In this document: piece after piece, positions 33,558-45,545 of the stretch
How the letters are laid out: every line of letters starts with the position of its first letter
How positions within the stretch are numbered: position 1 is the stretch's first letter
Source of the DNA: Trichobilharzia szidati
Taxonomy: Eukaryota; Platyhelminthes; Trematoda; Strigeidida; Schistosomatidae
Assembly (NCBI GenBank): GCA_944472155.2
Contig: OX235279.1
Location: 47,031,564 to 47,095,563, forward strand
Direction of reading: 5' to 3'
Length of the DNA: 64,000 bases
Made by a program: the position numbers and the translations under genes
Notes under the pieces: generated by a model
Database searches by the model: none
The model's input: only the letters and a program-made list of their open reading frames with translations
What the model was told of the DNA's origin: nothing

Positions 33558-36500
33558 TCGCGAGTTGGTGTGTTTAATCGACACAGGAGCTGCAGTCTCA
33601 CTCGTAGATAGGAGTCTATGTGAGAGTATAAGACCGTGTTCGTTGACAGTGCAGACAGTAGGCGGTCACGTGTTAAGAATCGCGGGAGTTTCAGACTGCA
33701 GGGTCAGAATTGGAGAGGATTGCGTGACGTCCCCATTCCTGGTTGTACCTGAATTGCGCCGAACAATCCTTGGGGCCGACTTTTTGCGAGAAGTGGATGC
33801 AGTAATTAACATGAAGAAAAGGGTTGTCGTTACGAAGTACGGGTGTTTTAGCATGCACGAGAATAGTGAGGTAGCAGGGATTGCGGCATCGGAAGTTCGA
33901 AGTGTAGCAAAGTTACTCAGCAAATACGATCATCTGTTTACTGGAGATGGGGACCCATACGGTTATTGCGATAAGGTGAGTCATGAAATTCCGTTAAGTG
34001 GCCCGAAAGTAACGTCATTTACAACGCGAAGAGTTCCATGTCATTTAGAAGGCGAAGTTGAGCGACAGGTGCGAGAGATGTTAAAAGATGATATTATTGA
34101 AGAAGCTGATAGCCCGTACAACTCTCCAGTGCTGTTAGTAAAAAAGGCGAATGGGAAGTATAGATTCTGCGTTGATTTTCGACAGTTAAACAGTATGACA
34201 GAGTTAAGACCGTGTGCCACGCCAGCAGTAGTAGAAACTTTAGATCGCCTACAAGGCGCAAATTTGTTTTCAGTTCTCGATCTTCGCTCAGGATACTGGC
34301 AGATACTGATAAAGCCAGGGGATAGAGATAAGACGGCATTCATCGTGGGTCGGACACAATATCGATTTAAACGCATGCCGTTTGGACTAGCAGGTGCACC
34401 GTTCACGTTCAGACGAATGATGACGCTATTACTTAGGAACTTGAAAAACGTTGAGGTGTACGGTGATGATCTCGTCATATATAGTCAAAACGAAAACGAT
34501 CATGTGAACCATATGGAAGCCGTGCTGCGACGCATCGAAGAGTTTGGACTGCGCGTCAACAAAACCAAGTCTCAGATAGCCAAAAAGAATGTAACTCTTT
34601 TGGGACATAAAGTGGGAAATGGTGAGATTAAACCACTACCGGAGAAAATCTTGACGATAAAGACGATCCCGGCCCCGAATTCAAAGAGAAAATTGAGACA
34701 ATTCTTAGGTAGAGCAGCGTTTTATAGTCGCTTCGTGAAGAACTTCAATGAGATAGCAGCCCCTCTGTACAGGCTACTAGGTGAACCGAAGTTTGTTTGG
34801 TCGGAGGAATCGCAGAAGACATTCGACAGGATTAAACAGCTGCTCGACCACCAACAAATGACACTAAAGCTGCCTGTACCTGGAAGACAGTTCACAGTGT
34901 GCACAGATGCCAGTGACTACGCCATAGGTGCGGTCCTAAGACAGGGTGAGGGAATCGTTGAGTATGCCAGTCGGGTTTTGACACAAACAGAGCGAAAGTA
35001 TTCAACGATAGAGAAAGAATGTTTATCGATGGTATGGGCAATCGACAAGTGGAGACCTTATTTACTCGGCCGGCGGTTCCACATCGAAACGGATCATAAG
35101 CCGCTACAGTTTCTGAAGACAGCGAGAGACCCACGAGGGAAATCGTCACGGTGGATGTTGCGTCCTCAGGAGTACGATTTTACCATCTCACACGTTCCTG
35201 GAAATGAAAATGTCGTGGCAGATTTGTTATCGAGACCAGAAGACGAGTCTGAGTTGCCCGAGGTCGCGTACGGAGTGCATGCAGTAGAACAAGACCCACT
35301 AAGACTGGCACGCAGACAAAAGTTGGACGATTCGCTGAATGCAGTAATACAGGCGATCACTAACGGAAAAGAAGTGGATCCAGCTACAGCGAGTAAGGAG
35401 CTAACCACACTACTCAGACAGAGAGATCGACTAATAGTGAATGTCTACGGGACTCTGACCTGGCGAGAGGACGACGGAAGCAAGCTAGCTGTCATACCTC
35501 AATCGTCGCGCCACGACATGATAGAAGAATGCCACCAGCTAGCACATACCGGAGTGGCCAGAACAACCGACCTCTTGAGACAAAGTATGTACTGGCCAGG
35601 TATGAGAGAAGACGTAGCAAGATATGTACTTGGATGTCCATGGTGCCAGCTAATGAAAGGCGGCCGGTGCATACGGCCACCACTTCAGTCGATTCCAGTT
35701 ACGGCGATAGGTGACTTGTGGTCCGTAGATGTTATGGGTCCATTTCCTCAGACATCCAATGGTAATCAGTACCTCTTGGTGATGATGGAACACGCGACAC
35801 GATGGGTAGACGCCGTAGCAATCCCAGACCAACGCGCAAGGACCGTGACAGATGCAGTAGTTAGACACACCGTGGCAGACCATGCCGTACCAAAGACAAT
35901 ACTGACAGGCCAAGGTCCCTGCTTCGAAAGTGAAGAATTTACTTCCCGTTTGCAATAGCTTGGCATCAAGAGGATCCGAACGACCCCATACCATCCACAA
36001 ACGAATGGCCTGACGGAGAGAAACAACCATACGCTGAAGGAGTGGCTGGCCTCGAAGGGCGGTAACTGGGAAGCGGAGCTGCCACTGATTCTACTAACAC
36101 ATCGTGCCACCACCCAGGAGACAACGAAAAAGTCACCCTTTCAACTGATGTATGGTAGAAAACCACGATTACCGATACACAACGAAACCTGGCCCCTTCA
36201 CCAAAAGTGGAGTACGACGAAATTAAAAGCAGAACGGAAAGAAGCCGTCAAGAATGTAATGCAGAAGCAGCGGAGGGATGTCGCGAAGTCTCAGCTGAGA
36301 GAAAAGACTCAGTGCATTACCTTCTCAGTCGGGGACCAAGTGAAGTGTAGAGACAAAAGATATGCTGTCGGATGCGGGCCAGGTTCGCGCAAACTCCTTC
36401 CAAAGTGGGAAGGACCATACACAGTCACAAAAAGACGGGGTCAAGTATATACCATCAGAAGAGGTGACAAACAAAAACGAGTTAACGCCAGTCAAATCCA

Positions 36501-36630
36501 ACGATGGGTGCATTGGGACAAGCCGGTCTGTAACAATCATCAACGAGAGAACGCATCACCCACAAGGTCGGAACGCCTGCGCGCGAAGCTATTTGACGGG
36601 GGGACGAGTGTGGTGAGAGCTGCCTACTAG
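33541..36630 (+). pseudogene. gypsy-1 pol (PR-RT-RNase H-IN) with in-frame stop
   Basis: The frame is +1 relative to the end of gag and open from before 33565. Protease shows CLIDTGAAVSLVD and ILGADFL. RT shows CVDFRQLN, LDLRSGYWQI, RMPFGLAGAPFTF and VYGDDLVIYS with an intact YGDD. RNase H shows TDASDYAIGAVL and TDHKPLQFL. Integrase has HQLAH and CPWC for zinc binding and VDVMGPF with its first acid. The second catalytic-type position reads LTGQGPCFES, glycine where the family has aspartate. TAG at 35956-35958 then stops the frame; the same frame continues to 36630 with the NGLTERNN region and a basic C-terminus, overlapping the 3' LTR by 22 bases. Confidence 0.9.
36598..36608 (+). other. gypsy-1 polypurine tract
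   Basis: GGGGGGACGAG lies directly before the 3' LTR. It is purine-rich with a single C and sits where plus-strand synthesis is primed in LTR elements. Confidence 0.6.
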
Positions 36631-36922
36631 CCAAATGGGTAGACAGTAATTGACGTCAATATTTACGTCCCCAAGATTTGTCGTGAGAAAATATGAACAA
36701 AGACTGACTTTGCGTAGGCGGATGCAATTAACATGTAGAGGATTTGACATTCAAGAAACAGTCACAAATAGATGAAAGATTAACTTTACGTGAGAAACAA
36801 CCAATCGGAAGACTGTGTTTGTTTGCTTAAATATCCATAATAATGTACATGAAAATATATAAATATGTGTTGATTTCCTTAATAAAGGATCTGTTGCCTG
36901 AATCTTGCCTTCTGTTGTTACA
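36609..36922 (+). repeat. gypsy-1 3' LTR
   Basis: Same length and ends as the 5' LTR, with one mismatch in 314 bases by eye. The AATAAA signal is at 36881-36886. The target duplication CTGG follows at 36923. Confidence 0.95.
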
Positions 36923-37445
36923 CTGGTTCCCACTGCATAAGAGCTTGGCTGTCGCTGGCAACATCATTATAGCCACTTACTCCGCGTGTTCGTGGTTGTC
37001 ATCTGGGTGACCGAAGTAGATTACTGACTCGCCAGTTAACAATTTTGACAGTCCATATCCATTCCATCTGCTCTCGAAGATTCCCAGCACTTCTATGCCA
37101 TCTCTTGTCATCTCTTTGGCTACCTGTGCAGCTTTCTCAGCCTCGTACTTTGTAAGAACATTGCAAGTTCCCATTCTTACTCTTGCTTTCATCGAGAGAA
37201 GACACATCGGCCGAGGGACTTGCCGGAGACTTTCATCAGCTCACGCTATTTCGCTTCTCCTATTCGAGCAAAGAATAAGATTGTTATTTGAATATTTTTA
37301 TTTTTAATATATCTTTTGTGTGTTATGGTTTTTCTAGCGGTTTGATAGATTTAGTGGTGTAAGTTTGCCAGTCCCACTTCCGAACTTCCCTCTTCGGTCG
37401 GGCTTGGGACCGACTAGAAAACTAGCAAGCTAGTTAAGTAGGCGA

Positions 37446-37659
37446 AGTTATAATTTGAGTAGTTTTATGTAAAGAATATGGTTAAAGAGAAAGTGTATAC
37501 AACCAGTATCAGGAATATTCTTCTAATGAACTAGACAAATCAGAGAAATTACCACTGCTGTTCCTGGTAGTAAAACGATTGGCTTCCTTCTAAAGCTATT
37601 GCTTTATTCACTTGAATACCTTGTGGGCACATCCCATAGACTTCGGTGATCTCCAGAAA
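37446..37659. other. spacer between RTE-2 and gypsy-2
   Basis: AT-rich, nothing recognised. Confidence 0.4.
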
Positions 37660-39058
37660 GTAATAAGTTAGATGCTGAGCACAACTATAGCTGCGTTAGG
37701 GCCACAGAAATCGAACCAGTGGGTGCATAAAACCGAAGATCAGCAGAGTGCCAGAAGAGATTATTACTTGGCATGTGGCAAACCAAAGCTTCGGGAGAAA
37801 TGCTGTTCTAAATGATGAGAGTGAAAGATTTTAGACATTATAACTTATGATCTTCCTCTCCAGTAAGACCAGGAGGAGATCGAGGTGGGGCCGCGAATTC
37901 TAAGTTGCGAGTGAATGGCCAAGAAGTCGTATGTTTATTAGATACAGGGGTGACGGTCTCTCTGACAGATAAGAATCTGTATCACAGCCCCATGCGGTGT
38001 TCATTGGCAATCCAATCTAAATGGTAGGTGTTAAAAACCACAGGCACGTTAAATGGTAATGCTTACATTGGGGATTTCAAAGTAATTTTCCGTTCATTGC
38101 TGTGACTTAGTTATGGGGGACTGATTTTATTCGACAAGTTAGTGCAGTATTTAACACCCAGGGGAGGGCTGTGATTATGAAGCATGCATCCGTCAACATG
38201 CACGAGAAAAGAAAGAAACTGGTCAAGGCCATGTCAAAACGACCGAATATAACAATGTTACTTAGTGAATACCATCATCTGTTCACTGTTGATGGAGGCA
38301 CTTACGGTTATTGTGACAAAACGTGGCATGAAATCCCACCGAATGGTTGGACAATGACACCACTCACGACGTGAAGAGTTGCGTATCCGTTAGAAGTTGA
38401 GCGACAAGTGAAGGAGGGGTCAAAAGATGTATTATTGAGGAGGCTGACAGCCCACACAATTCTCCAGCCCTCTCAGTGAAAAAAATGGGACGTACAGATT
38501 CTGTGTTGATTTCCGATAGCTAAACTGAAACCTTGTGCTATGCCAACTGTAGCAGAAACCCTGGATCGCCTACAAAGTGCAAATCGGTTTATAATTCTCG
38601 ACCTCCGGTTAGAGTACTGGCAAATACCGATGAGATAAGGTGAAAGAGATAAGACATAGTTCATCGTGGGGCAGGAACGATACCAATTTAAGGGCATGCT
38701 GTTTGGCCCGGCAAGCGCACCCTTTACACTCGGATGTACGGTGATGATCTCATCATATACAGTTAAAATAAAGCAGGCTAAGTGGGACGTGTCGAAGCCA
38801 TGCTAAAACACATTGAAGAGTTCGGACTATATATCAACAAGACACAATCTCAGATAATCCAGAGGAATTCTACGTTGTTGGGACATAAAGTAGGAAAAGG
38901 TAAGATAGAACCTGCCTACGAAAATCTTGACGGTAAATATCACAGCGTCAGTGAATCCGAAGAGGAAACTACGAAAGTTCTTGGGGAAGCGGTGTCTTAT
39001 AGTCGGTTTGTGAAAATGTTCAACAGGATAGCAGCTCCACTGTACAGACTAGTAGGTC
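37660..39058 (+). mobile_element. old gypsy-1 relative, 5' part (gypsy-2)
   Basis: Collinear with gypsy-1 pol but heavily worn. A knuckle relic (ACGKPKLREKC) is near 37770-37810. A protease DTG appears in VCLLDTGVTVSLTDK near 37930. An H-EIP region with DGGTYGYCDK is at 38290-38340. RT pieces (FCVDFR, then YGDDLIIYS after a deletion of about 40 bases) are near 38500-38760, followed by HIEEFGLYINKTQSQI and LLGHKVGKGKIEP. It stops at about 39058 in the region corresponding to gypsy-1 position 34780. Many stops and indels. No LTRs are visible. Confidence 0.88.
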
Positions 39059-42000
39059 GAGTGGCGTTGTTGAATATCCTATCTAGTTGCAGCGCTGCGT
39101 TGCTATGGTAGTTTAATGACGGGTTACATTTTTTGTATACCTTTTAGACGAAAGTTTGCATTGGGAAGTTTTCCTGGCATACATATTACAGGCGGCATTA
39201 TATTTTTGAACTGCGCCACATCTGCTGCACTCTTATTAGAAAATGCGTTTGGATATTGATATCTGAGCAACGTGGTGTATTAAAAATAAGTCACAAGCTC
39301 AAAGTCAAACGTATGCTATCAGATTTTCATGAAATCATGGTGGTATATTTCAGCTTATTTAGTGGAACACCCTTAAAACTCACCGGATAAGGATGGCGCC
39401 ACTTCTAAAAAGGGTTACGTCATTTAAAAGAGTGAGGCTATGTTCTATGATAAGGTGTTTTCGCGCATTGCATCGGTTATCGCGTTCACGCCTATAGAGA
39501 CGTTCTAACCGCTCAGTATTGTGAAAATAGATTCCATTTGACTAGTTTTAGGCTTCTGTAGCCGAAAAATGCAATATTTTTGTGTATTGTGTTCGTAGTA
39601 ATGCGTAAAATTGTCATGACAGCCTAGACGAATTACTAATAAAAAAGTCATCATTTTGAAGAAATATCGCATGAAAAGTCCATTATTAGGGTTTTAGAGC
39701 ATTTAGGCACTGTTTTTTGTGAGTTGTTTCAGATCTTAAGGTTGTAAATTGACTGCAGGCAATGGCTGTTGTCATCCCAGTTATTCTATGAGAATCGTGC
39801 ATTTGAAAGAGAAATAGCCTAGAGACATAAGTTAGATGTGTGTTTTGAGGATGTCAGACACTTCTTTTATCATCTGTGATGGCTGAAATATTCCATAGCA
39901 CATGGAAGAGATCATGCAATGAATGAGACAGGCTGCTGCATTTCCTGGTGATTATAACTACTTTGATGAAGTTCCCATTTAAAATTGCTTAGGCGAAGAT
40001 ATGATACTACTTTAATTGACATTTGCACTTGGAATGTCAGAAGGCTTTAATTGTTCATTGTCAAAAATGGCATCAGATTATGTGTATATCAGTGTGCATG
40101 GGGTTACGAAGAATAGTGCAGATGGTCCTCCTGAAATGTCAGACTACTTAAAATTAGTATCAATTTTCTGTGGATTAGTAGCTAGCAGGTGTTTCCTACA
40201 ACTACTGCACCTGTTACATAAGTTATCCCAGTCTTAACAATCGTTCGTGTTCAGATCACTAAGATATTCTGAGATCCTTTATGAATTACTTCTGGCTATG
40301 AAGGATATGGAAGATGCACTTATGGCTCATATGTTTAAATGATTTATTATGAAAGAAGTTATCTATAGGGATTTTGTGATGTTCAGGTTACAATGCTTGA
40401 GTGTATGTAGTGACTGCATGCTTCTGTGCGTGAAGGAAAAGTTGGTTAAAATGAAGATGTGATGAAGTTTTCTGTACAGTGTTCATTGTGAATGGTTTAC
40501 TAGTTAACACTTATTATTTGCTTGCTGCTATACTGTATTAGACGAACAATCTCTGTGTGACATTAAAAAATACAGAAGAATGCTGTCATCACCAAAGAAT
40601 GAAAAAGGAAAATGAACCTTTTTCAGTAAAGGTATGGAAATTTAAAGCGTTTAACTTTAACATTACTTCTTCCTTACTTCAGCGATTTAAAAACATACAC
40701 TTTCTTCACTTATTTACAGATATCCGGTAATGTCAGTCAACTTGGTCACAGCAATTCAACATGGGCGAAATAATTACGAAAAACAATTGTGTAAAGACAT
40801 TTGCTTATTTTTTTTCATTAAATAGATTTAACATCCTGCTTACAATACTTTTCTTATTCTATCTGAGTGAAACTAAGTTTTTTTGCATGAAAAGATGCAG
40901 ATGTCAGACTTATCAATGATACTTGATGATTTATTTGACTGCATAATTAAACGTAAGCGGAATGTTACTACGACTGCTACAGCTCAACCTACTTATTTAT
41001 TCGTTATGTGTAAACTTAATTTTACAGTATACGTTAACATCCGTTATCATAGGGACTGCCATAACGCTTTAATTTAAATATTAGTAATACACTGATTTGG
41101 AATACACCTAACCGTATACGAACTGGAACTGCAATGCAGTGCCTAAGTTCTACCTATTGTTGTCATTGTTCCATACAGACTTGCGTATGACTATGAGACG
41201 TTTTCACGTAACTGTAGACAGAGACTTAAGGGCCACTAAACTACTTATAATTCACCACGCATATCGGTCGATAGTGTTCCTACAGAATTACACTTAAGTA
41301 TAGTAACGAGTTCAAGTCCTAGGGAGCACCGGTCTAGCATGCCGTGCTCACAAAGCGAATACATGAATTGAAAGACAACAAGATTTATATGAAAAGTTCA
41401 TATTTATTATAATACAACATTAGTTTGTTTACATATTAAGAAAATGGTCCATTTGTGCGATTACTTCTCCCGCTTTCGGATGCGCACAAGTTACGAGACC
41501 ATGTCCATCGTTGACACTTATGCAGCACATTATTAACTACAAAAGGTGGAAGAGTAAACAAAAATAGAATTATGCACACAATATTACAGGATAAATAATG
41601 CTCTCACTCGCATTGGCTACCTGAAATAAACTAAAAAGGCTTTGTCAATTAGTATCCATCTGTCTCACGACTGTTTCAATATAATTCCGTAGAAAAAGCA
41701 ACATTGAAATACATCACTGAGCAATATCCACCGATAAAATGCTGCACGTATAACCTAAAATCGAGAAAAGCCAGAGAACTCACGGGTTCCTTGACATCGC
41801 CAGCAACCGATAGGCCAACAAACCGAGTGTATGATAAGCCAAGCCTTGTACATGCACAAATAAGTAAAAGAAAACGTTAGAATACTCAAATTTTACATTT
41901 ATTTTCATCAAATATGCTTGTAAACAACGCATACCTCAAGCACACAAACCTGCAACGACATCACCTAACAAGGACAAATTAAACATCAAATTAGCCACCA

Positions 42001-42089
42001 CTGTTCCAGCCAATGAAAGACGAGAAAACCTGAGGCGCGGAAAAATTAACACGTCATAGAACACACCCTCACCCCATTTAAAAATCCCG
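39059..42089. other. about 3 kb of unidentified DNA inserted in gypsy-2
   Basis: Gypsy-2 similarity stops at GTAGGT near 39058 and resumes at about 42090 with AAGTTTGATTCG, at the directly adjacent point of the gypsy-1 map. The enclosed DNA has no recognisable transposase, RT or host gene, and I found no terminal inverted repeats or clear target duplication. The frames at 40016-40237 and 40883-41077 are unrecognised. The right end (about 41970-42085) has a GC-richer stretch and a TTTAAAAATCC box that could belong to an LTR or promoter. Confidence 0.6.
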
Positions 42090-42640
42090 ATAGATGAGAA
42101 AAAGTTTGATTCGTCAGAAGATTCTCAGAAGGTCTTTGACCACATTAAACAGCTTTTAGATCATCGGCAGATGATGTTAAAACTATACGTACCCGGAGAA
42201 CAGTCACAGTGTGCATGGATGCGAGTTCCTACCGCAAAGGCGCAGTATCTAGACAAGGTGAAGAAGTTATCGAGTATACAAATCGTGTTTTTAATAAAGA
42301 GCAATGTGGGTTGTAGATGAATGGAGACCTTATTCACTCGATCAGCAGTTCCACATCAAAACTGATCATAGGCCGTTACAGTGGCTAAACACGGTCAAAA
42401 ACCCTCCCGGGATATTTTTTATGTGGATGTTACGCCCGCACGAGCACAACTTCCCTATCTCTCACGTTTTAGGAAAAGAGAATCTACTAAAAGATATTTT
42501 ATCCAGACCTGGAGATGAAGCCAGAAATTGCATGGGAATTTTAGCAGTGAATAATTCCACAAAATTATTAGCCTACGATATTCACTCAAAAACGGGTACC
42601 GACTTTCACTGGCGCTGCTTGCGAAAAACACGTACGTGAC
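42090..42640 (+). mobile_element. gypsy-2, RNase H part
   Basis: The reading resumes with KKFDSSEDSQKVFDHIKQLL, then a frameshifted RNase H start and, from 42304, WRPYSLDQQFHIKTDHRPL, WMLRPHEHNFPISHV and DILSRPGDEA, collinear with gypsy-1 34790-35250. Integrase sequence was not found after it, so the 3' part is lost or unrecognisable. Confidence 0.85.
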
Positions 42641-43149
42641 GTACAGCAACGGAGATGGCTGTCATCTCAGATGGCCCTTGGTGCTTCTGAAGTAACCTCG
42701 ATTTTCCGACTACCTCGTCCTCTTCATGTCATATTGATTGTCTCCCCAAGGCTACCAAGTGCGAAATTCACCCCCAGGAACGGTTGATTCTAGTATTTCA
42801 ACGGTGGCACGAGACCAAGGATAACATAGGAGGACACCTCCGATGCTGTAAAAGCAGACGCCGAACGATTTGTAGGTGGCGAATTGGGGTCACAGTGTGT
42901 CTCCAAGCCTCAGTGACACTACAGCGGCGCATAACTGAGAACAACAGCCAGTTTCACCCAAGTGTCCTAATTGAATCTACAGGAAAAAGGACAACAGGCT
43001 GGTTCCATCGGAATCAGCTGACTAGTTCCAGCAGTAGATCCTAAACCAGCAACCTACTTAGCGTTAGCCATATACTTTGACATACAACTTTGATGCGTAC
43101 GTGCAACAGACCCATCACTTGCTGAACTCCCAGAGTCTATAAGGTGTTA
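42641..43149. other. unresolved stretch between gypsy-2 and a LINE
   Basis: The frame at 42784-43044 is basic and serine/arginine-rich but resembles no family I can name. It may be a worn gypsy or LINE segment. Confidence 0.3.
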
Positions 43150-45545
43150 TTTCTCCCTAGGCCATACCAAATATTTAGTGGCTGGTATCTACCGATCACT
43201 TACTTGTGGGGTAGAGTACAACCACCTACTGCTCATTACCATCACAGAGAAACGGGGTTTGGGCTATGACCAGATCACCATAGCTAAAGATTTCAATGCC
43301 CTATCGCTGAACCTTGGCTCAGGGCATCCTCAGAGAAAATTCGGTCGAAATCTTCTACAAACTATTAGAAATACAGGACTAACTGAGAATGTTGGAGACA
43401 ACACTGGGTGAAGCCCTAATGCAAAGTCATAGAAACAAGATCATATTCTGGCTAGTGACCAGCTACTTGTCAAAAATGTCCAAACCATGACTCTTCTAGG
43501 AAGTAGTAACCACGTAATCGTAGGGTTCGATCTTGTTCTGCGTGAGCACTGGCAGTGGGATGTCACGCGACCATGTTTATGCCATCATAACAAGGCGGAC
43601 TATGCTGAAATGGAGAGACGCAGAATAGCCCATAGAATGGGCTGAGTTGTCCGTGGATGAACACTGAACAGTGGTAAAAGATTATTCACGTAGCAATCTC
43701 GGATACCGTCCCTCTAGTCACAACAAAGTTGAAGAAAATTGTCCTCATATCCAAAGAGAGGTACGCAACGTATTCTGCAAGCAAAGCGGAAGGCTTGATC
43801 TGTGTGGCGAATATTCAAGAGTCAGACCGACCGCTATGCATACCTGGAACTCAGGAACCAATGCAACACAAGAGTCAGGAGCGAAAGGAGGTGATTGTGG
43901 ACTAACTCTGCCAAAAACTCCTGGCGAAACCCAAAAGCGCACACAGATTGATATCTGAGAGAAAACCAACCAACCAGCCTTAGTAGGTCCAAACGGTCAG
44001 TGTCTCTCTGGTCTGAAAATAGCTGAAAAACTCAGTTTGGTCCTCGCTAAACAGTTAAACAGCAATGTAGGTACTACCTGTATGGGCCGAAAAAGCGGCG
44101 CTACTATTTCACCAAAGGAAAACCTAGAGGCTACTCCCCAAATAAACCCCACAAAATGACTAGGGAAGATACAGGGACTCGTGTCTGGAAAGTCCCTAGG
44201 TTGTGGCAGTATTAGGCCATCCCATCCGAAAAGGTGCTCTAAAGCTATTTGTAGGTCCTTATGCGACCTGTTCCAACACTCAGTGGATTCAGGGAAACTT
44301 CCAAGGGAGCGCCAAGGGCCTCCCTTTCTCCTATCTTCAAAGATGTCATTAGTTACAGACCAGTGACGCTATCCCGAATGGTATCGAAAGTACTGGAAAG
44401 CATAATTGATGGTCCCATCAAGGAGCACCTCAATAGGACTGATAGACTCCATTAAGCACAATATGGTTTCAGGAAAGGCAAATCCTGTGTAACAAACCTA
44501 CTATCAGCTTGGGACGATAGGGTGTCATGGTGGGAAATCAGCACTCCAATCCGTGTGATATTCCTAAACTTTGAGAAGGCATTTGATACAGTTCATCATC
44601 TTTACTCCTACACGAAATAAATCAGGCAGGTATAGTTGAGCCGCTTCTGTCACGTTGGAGGTCTATCTAGATGACAGGAAATTCTGCACTAAGGTCAATC
44701 GAGTCCGATTATCTTGACAGAGCTCGTCATCAGGAGTGTCGCAGGGTTCTATCCCAGGACCACTGACGTTTTGATTTCTATCAATGACCTACCATGCGGT
44801 ATAAGCTGCTCGACGGTGGCCAGTGGTATGACTTTCAACCTGAAAAAGTGCAAAGTATTGAAATCGCGAACATGTAGGCTGCAGAATGCAAGTTACACCC
44901 TGTGCAACGAAAGCTTGTCCTGCACAACGTCGGAGCGTGACTTAGGTCTAGTTCTAACGGAAAAAATGGACACAAGTATAAATTACATGGGGGACGTAGT
45001 GAGGGCATATGCGGTCATACACTTTACACATAGACAGTTAGGTGCACTCACTACCGAGCTCTTTCTAAGTTTGTTGAAAACATATGTCAGACCACACCTT
45101 GAAGTGCATAATATCATTGCACCCACACTACCTAGAAGGGGAGCAAACCTCTCAGAAAGAGTCCAAAGGTGGTTAATAAAGGGAGTGATTGGTCTCCGAA
45201 ATAAACCATATGATGAATGGCTAAAGAAATTAGACCTGTTAACACTTGGCTACTGTCGGCTTAGGGGGGACTTGATTACTGTCCACAGTATTACAAATGA
45301 CCAGAATCACCCAAACAAAGGTGTTCTACCATTGAGTAAGTATGGGCTTCCTCATCGGAATCCGCGAAGAGTAGCTCATCAGAGGGCCACCTCTTTTCAC
45401 TGCGTGTTTGCTATACCTGGAACTACTTACCAGCAGATGTAGATACGACACCGTCTGTAGACAGCTTTAAACTAAGGCTGGACAATCATGCAGCGACACA
45501 AGGACTGCGTCCAAATGGCCTGTCCCCTTAAAATCTAATGCACTA
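43150..45545 (+). mobile_element. decayed CR1-type LINE
   Basis: The order is endonuclease, RT, C-terminus. The endonuclease part (43160-43520) reads GIYRSLTCGVEYNHLLL, IAKDFNA (usual GDFN), HILASDQLLV and LLGSSNHVIVGFDL. The RT reads SYRPVTLSRMVSKVLE (about 44350), YGFRKGKSCVTNLLS (44460) and FLNFEKAFDTVHH (44570). A GVSQGSIPGPLTF block lies near 44735. The segment that should carry the FADD catalytic motif is missing: the sequence passes from IND-LPC to MTFNLKKCKVLK. The C-terminal frame to 45442 has LGLVLTEKMD, HTRQLGA-type and YVRPHLEVHN motifs usual for CR1/jockey. Frameshifts and stops are frequent. Confidence 0.85.

Larger units (their letters stand above)
32454..36922 (+). mobile_element. 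complete gypsy-type LTR retrotransposon (gypsy-1)
   Basis: The 4469-bp element has two 314-bp LTRs (32454-32767 and 36609-36922) and is flanked by the 4-bp target duplication CTGG (32450-32453 and 36923-36926). Inside, in order, are gag with a zinc-knuckle-like motif, protease, RT, RNase H and integrase, the gypsy gene order. The uninterrupted target is readable in RTE-1 at about 19330-19350, which confirms the junctions. The coding part has several lesions, so the copy is not autonomous. The clade within gypsy was not determined. Confidence 0.95.
30666..37445 (-). mobile_element. second RTE element, split by a gypsy insertion (RTE-2)
   Basis: The 3' part occupies 30666-32453 and the 5' part 36923-37445; the two join into one RTE collinear with RTE-1. 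Endonuclease segments are readable in 36977-37207 (RMGTCNVLTKYEAEKAAQVA, FESRWNGYG) and 31781-32278 (MSDMNAKLGAG, PDGHNANQIDF, GSNHPLV, where the usual SDH reads SNH). The RT is largely gone: at 30968-30975 the sequence jumps from the C-terminal region straight to the mid-RT, removing about 920 bases relative to RTE-1. It is dead and was so, or nearly so, before the gypsy landed. Confidence 0.88.
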
